NCBI RefSeq assembly: GCF_050003625.1
Contig: NC_134397.1
Coordinates: 225,990,537-226,054,536 of the forward strand
DNA: 64,000 nt
Direction of reading: 5' to 3'
Source: Haematobia irritans
Taxonomy: Eukaryota > Arthropoda > Insecta > Diptera > Muscidae
The translations under genes were made by a program, and so were the position numbers. This document shows, piece by piece, positions 35,457-46,296 of the stretch. Every line of letters begins with the position of its first letter. Position 1 is the stretch's first letter. The notes below the pieces were generated by a model, which was not told the DNA's origin, ran no database searches, and saw only the letters and a list, made by a program, of their open reading frames with translations.

Positions 35457-36270
35457 ATTAGGACTATAGTCAAGTGCCAAGTTTGAAATCGGTTCAGATT
35501 TAGATATAGCTCCCATATATATCTTTCGCCCGATATGGACTAATACGGTCCCAGAAGCCAGAGTTTTACCCCAATTTGGTTGAAATTTTGCACAGGGAGT
35601 AGAATTAGCATTGTAGCTATGCGCGCCAAATTTGGTTGAAATCGGTTCAGATTTATATATAGCTCCAATATATAGCTTTCGGCCGATTTACATTCATATG
35701 ACCACAGATGCCAATTTTTTGGTCCGATTTAGATGAAATTTTGCACAGGGAGTAGAATTAGCATTGTAGCTATGCGTGCCAAATTTGGTTGAAATCGGTT
35801 CAGATTTAGATATAGCTCCAATATATGTTTTTCTGATTTCGACAAAAATGGTCAAAATACCAACATTTTCCTTGTAAAATCACCACTGCTTAGTCAATAA
35901 GTTGTAAAATTGACTCTAATTTTCCTAAACTTCTAATACATATATACCGAGCGATTAATCATAAATAAACTTTTTCGAAGTTTCCTTAAAATTGCTTCAG
36001 ATTTAAACGTTTCCCATATTTGTTTACTAACATTGTGTTCCACACTGGTGCATTAACCGACTTAAATTTTGAGTCTATAGATTTTGTAGAAGTCTATCAA
36101 ATTTTTCCAGATCGAGTGATATTTAAATGTATGTATTTTGGACAAACCTTTTTATATAGCACCCAACACATTTGACGGATGTGATATGGTATCGAAAATG
36201 TAGATCTACAAAGTGGTGCAGGGTATAATATAGCCGGCCCCGCCCGACTTTTGACTTTCCTTACTTGTTT

Positions 36271-36373
36271 TTTTTTTTTTTTTTTTTTTGGCTCAGTGGT
36301 TAAATAATTATCGATTTTGGAGTGAAGATCGCTAGCATTGCATTGCAATTGCTATCAATATATCCAAAAAACG
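36271..36373. other. Poly-T tract and spacer
   Basis: A T-run of about 20 at 36268-36290, directly after the DINE 3' end, followed by a spacer without recognised content. Confidence 0.5.
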
Positions 36374-36460
36374 GTCACAATTTGGTACAGTCTATGGGCT
36401 GGTGGTATCATTGGACCGCATTTCATCAAAGATGATGCGAATCGTAAGGTAACTGTGAGA
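36374..36460 (+). pseudogene. Transposase fragment, GGIIGPHF type
   Basis: 29 open codons reading WYSLWAGGIIGPHFIKDDAN within VTI...VTV. This pattern (W-x-G-L-x-x-G-G-x-x-G-P-x-F-F) is familiar from a family of insect DDE transposases related to the Tc1/mariner superfamily, lying between the first and second catalytic residues. No further part is readable on either side, so this is a fossil scrap of a lineage different from the other four transposases in the window. Confidence 0.65.
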
Positions 36461-36660
36461 GCTTGACTTGTATAACCCTACTAATTTGCTTTCCACTTCT
36501 CATTACGGTGATATTGGCAATGTTCCATCGAATCATCAAACGGTAACAACACCAGAATGATTCCCAGTGGTAAAACATTTGCTCGTGAGCTGAACATATT
36601 GCGAGAACATCGAAAAATAAGACTGAAATAAAGCTTTTGATGTTCCAAAAAGTACATAAT

Positions 36661-37570
36661 CTCTCCGATGCACAAAAACAGTTAGACTTAAAAGAGTCAA
36701 GCAGTTAATGCGCTTGCACGAAAGTGGCCAATTACAGAATTTAAATTTCTCCAAACTTATAAAAACAATATTTTTCGTCCGTGTTGAACTCAAGCACCGC
36801 CCATTGTAGTGATGTGGACGGCCATAGCGGCCGATGGTCGCTCCCCGCTCGTATTGTTCGACCTCGCGTGGTCAAAATAAATTCCGAATATTATCGGAAT
36901 TAATCTTGGATGCAAACCATGGCCATTCCAACAGGACTCAACACCATCGCACTCAGTACGCGTCACCCAAAAATGGATTAAAAAAGTTCATCCCCCAGCA
37001 AAAAAATTTTGGAAGTTCTTCTCAAGGCACAACGTTAAAAGAACTTCCAAAAATGCTCTCCCAAAGATGTTCTTTATTTTAACTACACAATAAGTTCATT
37101 TGAGTCAATTTCTTTATAACTCGTTTTTTTCATATTTTTAATGGGAAATTTATTTTTTGTGTGTGTTCAAATAGGTTAAAAACATATTAAGAATTAATAA
37201 AATGGTACAAATTATATAAATTTAGCCCAAAAAATGCTAATTCCTTTGTAGAAAAATTTCGAATTTTTGAAAATATTTGATCACAAAAGTTCCAGACAAG
37301 CGTTATAATGCATTAAAAATTATAAAAAAATTTTAAAAATTATTTATTTGTCAAAATATCACAAAATTTCTTAATTCACATCCAAAACACTGAACTCGCC
37401 TCACACCTTAAGAAGTGATGCAAATTCAGTGCAGCGGCTATTGAAATGGTCCTATGACAAGCCCATGTTAAATTCATCATTTCTACGTCAATTTGGATCC
37501 AAAAAGAACATTTTCACTACTTTTTTGGCGACGCTTTTTTTGCTGGGCCCTTCATTTCTAAGAGTAAAGT
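36661..37570 (+). pseudogene. Tc1/mariner-superfamily transposase fossil, FQQDS type, split by a MITE
   Basis: Translated pieces in order: RVKQLMRLHESGQ-like segment near 36690-36730, AADGRSPLVLFD at about 36825-36865, and FQQDSTPSHSVRVTQKWI at 36926-36979 with the second catalytic Asp in QQDS. The CCCAGC-ended element then interrupts at 36994-37547, after which TTC ATT TCT (FIS) continues the expected text. Stop codons and shifts are present. It is the most readable of three relatives here (others at 6225-7480 and 22076-22320). Confidence 0.75.
36994..37547 (+). mobile_element. CCCAGC-ended TIR element, complete copy
   Basis: Ends CCCAGCAAAAAAATTTT and GCGACGCTTTTTTTGCTGGG pair through the CCCAGCAAAAAAA portion. 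Landmarks are GAAGTTCTTCTCAAGGCAC, TTCTTTATTTTAACTACACA, CTTAAGAAGTGATGC, CCTATGACAAGCCC and GGATCCAAAAAGAACATT. At 554 bp with no frame of note it is MITE-like. I cannot assign the superfamily. Related copies: 10862, 22452, 38294 and 62170. Confidence 0.8.
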
Positions 37571-38293
37571 TGGCACTAAAAAATCGCTCTGTCGTAAAAC
37601 TTGACAAGTTTGAGGTTATAGGTACTCAGAAAGTTTTGTTATACGACAGCGTTTTGTGTTGTTTACAGCAAAACATTCATCTCGCCCAAAAAATGGAATT
37701 ATATCGTGAACATTCTCGTGCGGCTAGTTTTTAAGACTTCAGTGTTGGATAAACTCAACAACAGTGTATCGATGAACTTAATTCAATTTTTACCTATGAA
37801 GCTCCGTCACGGACCAGTATTTATTGTATTTCTAAATTCAAATTCCACTCATATACGAATTTCGTGAATGTCGTTCAAAATCAGAATACTATGCCACAAC
37901 TGATATTGCAAGATCGTCATGTGGCCTACTGTGAAATTGAGAAACCTTAGGCATTAGTGGGACCAGTATACATTTGGATGAAATTTCGTACAGGGCGTTT
38001 TTTTTTTTTTTTTGGTACAAGGATGAACGCTATTGAATTTGGAACAAATCTTATCAAATTTCGAATCTTACTCAATGTTAGCAGAATGTAATCTTCTAGA
38101 GTACTAACTATACCTGCAAAATTCCATCGAAATTGGCCAGATTAAGCTCTCATAAAAATGTATCCGCCGATTTTATCGAATTTGGTCCTAATAACCTCAA
38201 GTTTTGCAAAAGCAAACCTTCTGTGGCATCAACTAAACCTTCGAAATATCATCGAAATTTAGGTTTATATTCCAAATAATACCATAATACCAC
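37571..38293. repeat. Spacer and decayed DINE-like fragment
   Basis: 37571-37950 shows nothing recognisable. 37960-38285 carries degraded units (TGTAATCTTCTAGAGTACTA, GATGAAATTTCGTACAGGG) matching the element at 34641. Confidence 0.5.
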
Positions 38294-39025
38294 CCCAGCA
38301 AAATAATTTGGAACTTCTTCTAAAGGCATGACTTCAAAAGCACTTCCAAAAATGTTCTCCCACAGATGTTCTTTATTTTAACTATACATGATGTTCTTTT
38401 AATGCAATTTTGTATAACTTGCCTCTTTCACATTTTTAATGGGTAATTTAAACTTTTGTTGTTTCAAATAGGTTAAAAACAGAGTAAGAATTAATAAAAT
38501 GATACAAATTATTAAAATTTTGTCGAAAAAATTGCTAAAACCATTGTAGAAAAATTGAGAATTTGTGAAAATATTTGAGAGCAAACGTTTCAAACAAAAT
38601 CATAAAAAATTAGAACATTTTTTTATTATCGCCTCCACCATAGGATGGGGGTATATTAACTTTGTTATTCCGTTTGTAACATATCGAGATATGGCTCTAA
38701 GACCCCATAAAGTATATATATTCTTGGTCGTCGTAAAATTCTGAGTCGATCTAAGCATGTCCGTCCGTCCACCCGTCTGTTGAAATCACGCTAACTTCTG
38801 AACGAAACAAGCTATCGACTTGAAACTTGGCACAAGTAGTTGTTATTCATCGGACCAATTCTACATATAGCCCCCATATAAACGGACCCTCAGATTTGGC
38901 TTGCGGAACATCAAAGAGAAGCAAATTTCATCCGTTGAAATTTAGTACATGGTGCCGGTATATGGTCTCTAACAACCATGCAAAAATTGGTCCACATCGG
39001 TCCACAATTATATATAGAGCCCATA

Positions 39026-40097
39026 AAGGGTGATACGGTCAAAATTTGGTCAATATAAACTTGACGTATTTCTTTCAATTTTGCATTTAAAAAGCCTGAA
39101 CACCCCTCATTTTGAAGGTGTGTGTGTGTAGAATGTTGCTCCTATTTTGATTTTGGAATTCACTCTTCAGTTGTCAAAATGCCGTCCAAGCAAGAAGAGC
39201 AGCGTATCAAAATTTTGCTCGCGCATCGCGAAAATCCGAGCTACTCGTACGCAAAGCTGGCAAAATCGCTAAAAGTTGCCAAATCAACCGTTACAAATGT
39301 AATTAAAGTGTTTGGGGAACGTTTGTCGACAGCCAGGAAGTCTGGATCGGGGGGAAATCGAAAACCGGAAGCCGCTGAGACGACAAAGAGAGTTGCCGGT
39401 AGTTTCAAGCGAAACCCTAACCTCTCTCTCCGAGATGCCGCAAATAAGCTGGGTGTATCGTCTACAACCGTGCATCGAGCCAAAAAACCAGCTGGACTAT
39501 CGACTTACAAGAAGGTAGTGACTCCAAATCGCGATGATAAACAAAATACGACGGCCAAAGCGCGATCCCGGATGCTGTACACCACGATACTGATGAAGTT
39601 TGACTGCGTGGTAATGGACGACGAAACCTACGTCAAAGCCGACTACAAGCAGCTTTTATACGGCAAAAGGAAGGGGAAAGGTAGCAGATATTTTCAAGCA
39701 CATAAAACTGTCAAAGTTCGCAAAGAAATATCTGGTTTGGCAAGCCATCTGTACCTGTGGCTTGAAAAGCAGCATTTTCATAGCTTCCGGGACTGTCAAC
39801 CAAGAAATTTACGTGAAAGAGTGTTTGAATAAACGTCTGCTGCCTTTCCTGAAGAAACACGGTTGTTCCGTACTGTTTTCGGCCGGATTTGGCATCTTGC
39901 CATTACGGTAAAAAGGCCATGGAGTGGTACGCCGCCAACAACGTGCAGGTGGTTCCCAAGGACAAGAACCCTCCCAACACGCCAGAGCTCCTCCCAATTG
40001 AGAAATACTGGGCTATTGTCAAGCGGAACCAAAAAACCAAAAAAAAAACTGCTAAGGACGAGCAGCAGTTCAAGGCAAACTGGCTTTCTGCGGCGAA
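39026..40097 (+). mobile_element. DD37E element, copy 3, 3'-truncated
   Basis: The left TIR AAGGGTGATACGGTCAAAAT follows TA at 39024-39025 inside a DINE unit. The right side stops at GGCTTTCTGCGGCGAA, where 29-bp satellite units begin. The right TIR is missing. Confidence 0.9.
39179..40097 (+). pseudogene. DD37E transposase, truncated copy 3
   Basis: Open from the family ATG through MPSKQEEQRI, the HTH parts and the first catalytic Asp (CVVMDDETYVKAD). A 14-base loss relative to the other copies follows YKQL near 39655, then one gained base near 39882 (TTTTCGGCC), a shortened KRNQKTKK stretch, and loss of the C terminus at the satellite junction. A TEL-to-LLP change lies beside the third acidic region (ELLPIEKYW instead of ELRPIEKYW). 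Inactive. Confidence 0.92.
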
Positions 40098-40350
40098 ATT
40101 TTGTCAAAATTTTATTACTATTAAAAATTTTGTTAAGATTTTATTTCTATAGAACATTTTGTCAAAATTTTATCTTTATAGAAAATTTTGTCAAATTTTT
40201 ATTACTATACAAAACCTTGTCAAGATTTTATTTCTATAGAAAATTTTGTTAAAATTTTATTTCTATAGAAAATTTTGTCAAAATTTTATTCCTATAGAAA
40301 ACTTTATTTCTATAGAAAATTTTGTCAAAATTTTATGTCTATAGAAAAAT
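40098..40350 (+). repeat. 29-bp satellite array
   Basis: About eight units in plus orientation, beginning abruptly inside the transposase gene (GGCGAAATTTTGTC) and ending at the DINE tail. The junction shares GAAATTTTG with a satellite unit, which may have allowed a microhomology join. Confidence 0.88.
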
Positions 40351-40793
40351 TTTTATTGGGCTTTTTTGTTTGTTTAATTATAACCCGTGTGGACTAACTT
40401 AGAATTGAGAAGACGGTCTTAAGAAATTTAAAGATGCCTTGCCATCGGCAAGTGTTACCGCAACCCAAGTAATTCTTTTGTGGATGACCGTCTTTAGTAC
40501 AAGTTTCTATGCAATCCATGGTGGAGGGTACATAAGATTCGGCCTGTCCGAACTTACGGCCGTATATACTTGTTTGGCAAAATATCACACAATTATTTAA
40601 TTCACATCCAAAACACTGAATTCGGATCACACCTTAAGAAGTGATGCAAATTCGGTGCAACGGCTATTGAAATGGTAGACATCCGTCCTATGACAAGCCC
40701 ATCTTAAATTAATCGCTTCTACGCCAATTTTGCACCATTTTCGGATCCAAAAAGAACATTTTCAGTACTTTTTTGGCATCGCTTTTTTTACTG

Positions 40794-41374
40794 GCACTCA
40801 AATGCTTAGATTTATTAATTCTGTAGTTGTGGCTTATGGTATGATATAATCGGCCTCGCCCGACCTTATACTTTCTCAACATTGTCGCCAACGACTTTCA
40901 ATCAAACATTATCATGGCTGTGCCTTTGGTCGGGAAAACATAACCAACTTATCCATGCGATACAAATCTGTGAATGGTCTACAGATTGAGTCACAGTATC
41001 TCTCGTCCCTCGTTTAATTTCCCATATCAATCGATTTAAACGAAATTTTAATTGAAACCAACATTAATGCATAATTTTGTGGGCTCATGCATATAGCATA
41101 TCTGAGCTGACGAACAATACATATACACGCAATTTTAATATAAATACATAAGCATATACATTATGTGGAAAATATGTATATGTATGTATGTGCAATCCTT
41201 GGCATCACAACATGCATTTATTATAACATTGCAACATAATTGTAATGGCCGGCCGGATGGCAGATTTAGTATTGGCTGGAAACTCCTGGTGTTATTTGTG
41301 CCTTTGGGCTTAGGGACAAGTATACTGGCATAGTGGGCCTGTACGTGGATCTAAAAAACCTCACCCTGTGAGAC
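40794..41374. other. No gene; small DINE tail
   Basis: 40833-40885 resembles a DINE 3' end (GGTATGATATAATCGGCCTC). The rest is unrecognised AT-rich DNA containing a GGCCGGCCGG patch at 41248. Confidence 0.45.
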
Positions 41375-41376
41375 TA

Positions 41377-41553
41377 CAGTGAAACCTCTGTCGTCTAAAT
41401 TTTGTCGGTCGTCTACATTTTGTCCACATTTGAAAAGTGTCCAGTTATGAGAGGTTAATTGTAACGTGTTAATGTAGCAAAAAGTCCACAAACAACTGTC
41501 CACTTTTGGGAGGTTCCGGATTTCAGAGTGTCCAAGTTTGAGAGGTTTCACTG
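41377..41553. mobile_element. pogo-like MITE
   Basis: Ends CAGTGAAACCTCTG and AGAGGTTTCACTG are inverted repeats, with TA flanking at 41375-41376 and 41554-41555. The 177-bp length, CAGT start and TA duplication fit a pogo/Tigger-type non-autonomous element. A secondary internal repeat (TGTCCA...GAGAGGTT) occurs on both arms. Confidence 0.75.
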
Positions 41554-41555
41554 TA

Positions 41556-42126
41556 TATGCGTATGCTTTGTTGGCAGGGGGTTTGGGGTCAAATATGGAC
41601 AACTATATGCGTGAATGCAACTACAAAATGAATTGAAATTACAATCAGTACAACTAAAATCTAATTTCCTTTCAAATGTGTGTGCAATGTAGATGCACAG
41701 TTCATTTACTCTTCTCACAATGAGGTCATCTATGTTGGCATCTGCATAAATTATGAAACGGTAGTTGGAGTTGATGGGAATTAAAATGAATCGATACAAA
41801 AAGCGATAGAGGAAATTTGATTTTTATGTACTACTACACGTTCAGTTGTCAACGATAAATCGGTGAAAAAGTTGTTGTTTTATTCGAGGGTATTTCAAAT
41901 TCCAAATAAACCTATTGTTCCATGTATGTTACATGACAGCTTCAAGATGGAATATCTGAAGTTAATAAGAAATTAGTTTCATCGAACATTGTTTCATCCA
42001 TTTGAATTGGATTTTTCGTCGATTTGTAGGCGTAAATAATCGGCGGAATCGAAACCACTGAATTAATCCATTTGTAGTTGACAGCAGTCCTTCGACTTTC
42101 TGCCGCAACAGTTGGTCGTTGCTATT
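41556..42126. other. No gene recognised
   Basis: AT-rich, relatively non-repetitive spacer; nothing identified. Confidence 0.4.
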
Positions 42127-42420
42127 GTTGCAGCTCGATATTTCAGGCTCACTTAGACTGTTCAGTCCATTGTGATACCACACTGGGAAAGTTCTCTCTT
42201 ATCACTGAGTGCTGCCCGAGTCTATGTTTAGTTCAATGACTAGCCGAGTCCGGAGGGTGAAACCATTTAGAGAAGCTTTCAGACATTCGGAAATGTCACC
42301 AGCATTCCTGAGAGGGTATAATCCACCGCTGAAAAACTTTTTATTTGGTCCATAGTGGGATTAAAGCTATGACCCTTTGTATTCAAGGCGACATTCTAAA
42401 CATTGCACCGCGGTAGCTCC
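42127..42420 (-). repeat. tRNA-derived SINE, near complete
   Basis: On the minus strand: GAGCTACCGCGGTGCAATG (box A region), GGGTCATAGCTTTAATCCC (box B region), body phrases AAAAAGTTTTTCAGCGGTGG, GAATGCTGGTGACATTTCC, GGGCAGCACTCAGTGATAAG and GGTATCACAATGGACTGAAC, and a 3' end with TCTAAGTGAGCCTGAAATAT. It is the fullest copy of this family in the window. Confidence 0.82.
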
Positions 42421-42566
42421 ACTTAGAAGGGGTGTGTTCTCAGCTTCGGCATTAGTGCAGTTATACCTACGAGTGCCATAGTCCAATGATATTAAAAGAA
42501 GAACTGTAGATGTGAAGAATTCAATGGGAAGCTGTAGACACGGTTTCACCAATTGGTAGAATTTTC

Positions 42567-43050
42567 TATAGAAATAAAATTTTGACAAAATTTTCTATAG
42601 AAATAAAATTTTGACCACATTTTCTATAGAAATAAAATTTTTACAAAATTTTCTATAGGAATAAAATTTTGACAAAATTTTCTATAGGAATAAAATTTTG
42701 ACAAAATTTTCTATTAAAAAAAAATTTTTACAAAATTTTCTATAGAAATAAAATGTTGACAAAATTTTCTATAGAAATAAAATTTTGACAAAATTTTCTA
42801 TAGAAATAAAATTTTAACAAAATTTTCCATAGAAATAAAATTTTGACAAAATTTTCTATAGAAATAAAATTTTGACAAAATTTTCTATAGAAATAAAATT
42901 TTGACAAAATTTTCCATAGAAATAAAATTTTGACAAAATTTTCTACAGAATTAAAATTTTCTATATAAATAAAATTTTGACAAAATTTTCTATAGAAATA
43001 AACTATTGACAAAATTTTTTATAGAAGTAAAATTTTGACAAAATTACGAA
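42567..43050 (-). repeat. 29-bp satellite array, highly regular
   Basis: About 16 units, many identical (TTTTGACAAAATTTTCTATA then GAAATAAAA). It is the most homogeneous array of this repeat here, so probably the youngest or best homogenised. Confidence 0.92.
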
Positions 43051-43100
43051 TATAAAATTCAAAATAATATATTTTGAATATGGCAGATTTGTGGTATTTT

Positions 43101-44755
43101 TATACCCACCACCATAGAGTGGTGACGGGGTATAATAAGTTTGTCATTCTGTTTGTAACACATCGAAATATCGATTTTCGACTATATAAAATATATACAT
43201 TTTTGATCAGGGAGAAATTATAAGACGATATAGCCGTGTCCGTCTGTCTGTCTGGCTGTCTGTTGTATTCACGCTACAGTCTTCAATAATAAAGGAATCG
43301 TGCTGAAATTTCGCACAAACTCGTCTTTTGTCTGCAGGCAGGTCAAGTTCGAAGATGGGCTATATCGGTCCTAGTTTTGATATAGTCCCCATATAAACCC
43401 ACCTCCCGATTTGGGGTCTTGGGCTTTTAAAAACCTTAGTTTCTATCCAACTTGCCTGAAATTGGAAATCTAGAGGTATTTTATGACCACAAAGAGGTGT
43501 GCCAAAAATGGTGAGTATCGGTCCATGTTTTGGTATAGCCTCCACATAGACCGATCTCCCGATTATAATTCTAGGGCTTCTAGAATCGATAGTTTCTATC
43601 CAATTCGCCTGAAATTGGAAATTTAGAGATATTTTAGCACCATAAAGAGGTGTGCCAAAAATGGTAACTATCGGTTGATGTTTAGGTATAGCCCCCATAT
43701 AGACCGATTTCCCGATTTTACTTCTTGGGCTTCTAACATCCGTAGTTATTATCCAATTTGGTTGAAATTTGAAATCTAGAGATATTTTAGGACCATAAAG
43801 AGGTGTGCTAAAAATGGTGAGTATCGGTCCAGGTTTTAGTATATCCCCCATATAGACCGATCTCCCGATTTGGGGTCTTGGGCTTATAGAATCCGTAGTT
43901 TTTATCCAATTCGCCTGAAATTGGAAATCTAGAGGTATTTTTGAACAATAAAGAGGTGTGCCGAAAAAGGCGAGTATCGGTCCATTTTTGGTATAGCCCC
44001 ATATAAACCGATCTCCAGTTTTTACTTCTTGGGCGTCTAAATCTGTAGTTTTTATCCAATTAGCCTGAAATTAGAAATCTAGAGGTATTTTAAAACCCTA
44101 AAGAGGTATGCTGAAAATGGTGAGTTTCGGTCCATGTTTTGATATAGCCTCCGATCTCCAGATTTTATTCTTGGGCTTATAGAAACCGTAGTTTTTATAC
44201 AACTTGCCTCAAATTGGAAATCTAGAGGTATTTTAGGACCATGAAAAGGTATGCCGAAAATGGTGAGTATAGGTCCATGTTTTGATATAGCCATCAGATA
44301 GACCGATCTCCCGATATTAGTTTTTGGGCTTCTAGAAAACGTAATTGTTGTCCACTTTGCCTGAAATCAAAAATCTGGAGGTTTTTAGGAATACAAATAG
44401 GTGTGCAAGAAATTATTTTATTTTTAGGGTTCTAGAATCCGTAGTTTTTATCCAATTTGCCTGAAATGAGAAATCTACAGGTATTTTAGGACCTTAAATA
44501 TGAGAGCCGAAAATGGCGTGTATTGGTTCATGTTTTGGTTTATCTCCCAAATAGGCCGATCTCCCGATTTTACTTCTCTGATCTAGTCTTCATAGGTAAA
44601 ATCTTTGAATTTATCTTCGGGAAGTGTACTGGTTGAACTGATCTGCTTGTCACCAAATCCCCCTGAAATTTTCACAGGAAACTATAATATTTGATTCATG
44701 GTGGTGGGTATTTAAGATTCGGCCCCGCCGAACTTACTGCTTTATATATATATTT
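43101..44755 (+). mobile_element. DINE-like element (third family), complete
   Basis: 5' hairpin TATACCCACCACCATAGAGT with GGTGACGGGGTATAATAAG; core GATCAGGGAGAAATTATAAG; (GTCT)n at 43240-43262; about seven central units with CGGTCCATGTTTTGGTATAG and TTTGCCTGAAATTGGAAATC phrases (roughly 145-155 bp apart); and the tail GGTGGTGGGTATTTAAGATT and CGGCCCCGCCGAACTTACTG. It encodes nothing. Confidence 0.87.
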
Positions 44756-44802
44756 TTTTTTCAATTTGTGGTAGATTATATTTGGCACGAGTGGCAACCG
44801 TG

Positions 44803-46150
44803 GCTATAGATCCGAAGAACTCAGTATTGTAGATATAGTTCAGAAGATGTCGGCGGTCAAACTGAAGATCGGGAAATGTCTGGGTCCAATGATCTCAGAA
44901 GTATAACAGTAGATGTAAAGAATTCAATAGTGGTGTAGATCCAAAGAAATTAGTGTTGAATCTGTTTATCAGAGGATCTTATTGGTGGAAGAATGGAAGT
45001 GTTAATCCATTCATCTAAGTGGTAAAACTCTGAGTCCAGTGATCTCAGAATTGGATGGATGTATGTCGGCGGTCAAACTGTTGATTGGAAAATCTTAGAA
45101 CTGTAGGTTCAATGATTTCAGAAGTGGAACCATAGATGCAAATAGTGCATTGGTGGATCCCAGAATTGTAGTGGTGAAAATGTGTATCAGAAGTTCTTAA
45201 TGGTGGAACTTTAGGACCAAACAACGCACTGGTGAAAATGTATATCCGAAAAACTCAGTGGTGGATCCAAAGATATCTGCAGTCGAACTGTAAATCGGAA
45301 AAAAATCAGAACTGTAATGATCACATACGTAAAACTCACTGATGGAAGATTTCAGCAATGAAGATTCAAACTCAGAGTTGGAATCGCATATTCGAGAAAA
45401 TCTCAAAAGTGATCCAAAAAATTCAGTGGTGGAAGAGTAGATCCAAAATTCTCTGCGGTTGAACTGTAGATAGTAAAATCTCACTAGTTAAACTCTAGAT
45501 CTGAAAATCGAATTAAAAATCTTTGTGGTAGAACTGTCAATCCGAAGATCTCAGTGGATCTGTAAACCTCATTGGACCTTTAGATCTCATTCGTGGAACT
45601 ATAGACCCGAAGATCTCGGCTGCGGAACTGCAGATATATAGTTTTAGTAGTGTTGCAGATCCGATAATGTCAGTTATTTCACTATAGATTCAAACATCTC
45701 AGTGGTGGAACTCCTAGACCCAAAGAACTTCCCGATGGAGCTGTAGATTCACAGATTTCAGTGAATGAACTACAGATCCGAATATCACAGTGGTGGAGCT
45801 GTCAATTCGAAGATCGCAGTGGACCTATAGATGTCATTAGACCTATTGATATTAGTGGTGGAACTATAAATCCAAAGATCCCGGCGGCAGAACTGTAGAT
45901 CCGTAATTTTAGTGGTGTAACTGCGGATCCGAAGATGTTTATTAATTTCACTAAAGTTCCAAAAATCTCAGTGGTAGAACTGTTGAGCCGATGAACTGCC
46001 TCCTGAAGCTGTAGATCCGAAGATCTAAGTGGTGGAACCGTAGAACCAAAGAACTTATTGGAGGAGCGGTAGACTGGCATAACTCAATGGTCAAACTGTA
46101 TATAGGAAAATATCAATGGTGGAAGTATAGATCCCAAGAACGTCATAGGT
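44803..46150. repeat. Decayed tandem array, period 29 bp, GATC-rich
   Basis: Phrases like GTGGTGGAACTGTAGATCC and GAAGATCTCA alternate throughout. At about 45700-45815 successive units of exactly 29 bp can be laid out one after another. Consensus is unrelated to the AT-rich 29-bp satellite next to it. Divergence between units is high. Confidence 0.8.
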
Positions 46151-46296
46151 TCATCCCAAGTTACGGTCAAGCAAAAAATAGTCAACGGTTATTTATCTCC
46201 TCACAGTATTTTCAATGACTTTTCGGAAAAAAGTCGGAAATCTATTCGTTCAGGGCTATAGAAAAGAACTCCCTTCTCACTTCTTCATGAGGAAGT

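Larger units (their letters stand above)
32642..36270 (+). mobile_element. DINE-like element (second family), split by a hAT-like insertion
   Basis: 5' hairpin TATACCCTGCTCCACACTGT, GTCCGTTTGTCCGTCTGTCC near 32778, and central units up to 33034. After the foreign block it resumes at 35465 with units containing TATATCTTTCGCCCGATATG and ends with GTGCAGGGTATAATATAGCC and GACTTTCCTTACTTGTTT. Confidence 0.87.
38627..40575 (+). mobile_element. DINE-like element with nested DD37E remnant and 29-bp array
   Basis: 5' part CTCCACCATAGGATGGGGG, GTCCGTCCGTCCACCCGTCT at 38759-38778 and about one and a half central units. DD37E copy 3 enters at 39026, a 29-bp array follows at 40098, then the standard tail (CCTTGCCATCGGCAAGTGTT; GGCCGTATATACTTGTTT). 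Confidence 0.85.
38294..40793 (+). mobile_element. CCCAGC-ended TIR element split by a DINE
   Basis: Left part 38294-38626 (CCCAGCAAAATAATTTGG, TTCTTTATTTTAACTATAC) and right part 40576-40793 (CTTAAGAAGTGATGCAAATT, TCCGTCCTATGACAAGCCC, CTTTTTTTACTGG) together make one element like 36994-37547, separated by the DINE at 38627-40575. Confidence 0.78.
42539..44802 (-). mobile_element. 29-bp-satellite TIR element, both ends present, split by a DINE
   Basis: End 1 at 42539 reads CACGGTTTCACCAATTGG, then AGAATTTTC. End 2 at 44763-44802 reads ATTTGGCACGAGTGGCAACC then GTG. The outer CACGGTT / AACCGTG are inverted. Between them lie the 29-bp array (42567-43050) and a later DINE insertion (43101-44755), after which the element resumes with TTTGTGGTAGATTATATTTG. 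Confidence 0.75.

Noticed and set aside
35222..35516. Arginine/serine/proline-rich open frames
   Set aside because: They come from the GGAGCGG subterminal repeats of the hAT-like element.
42740..43012. Open frames rich in F, Y, I and K (also at 53963-54352, 57806-58084, 58900-59190)
   Set aside because: They are translations of the 29-bp satellite, which changes frame each unit and stays open only where CTATAG is mutated.
43360..43851. 163-codon open frame on the minus strand
   Set aside because: It lies in the central repeats of the third DINE family; repetitive text with no protein family.
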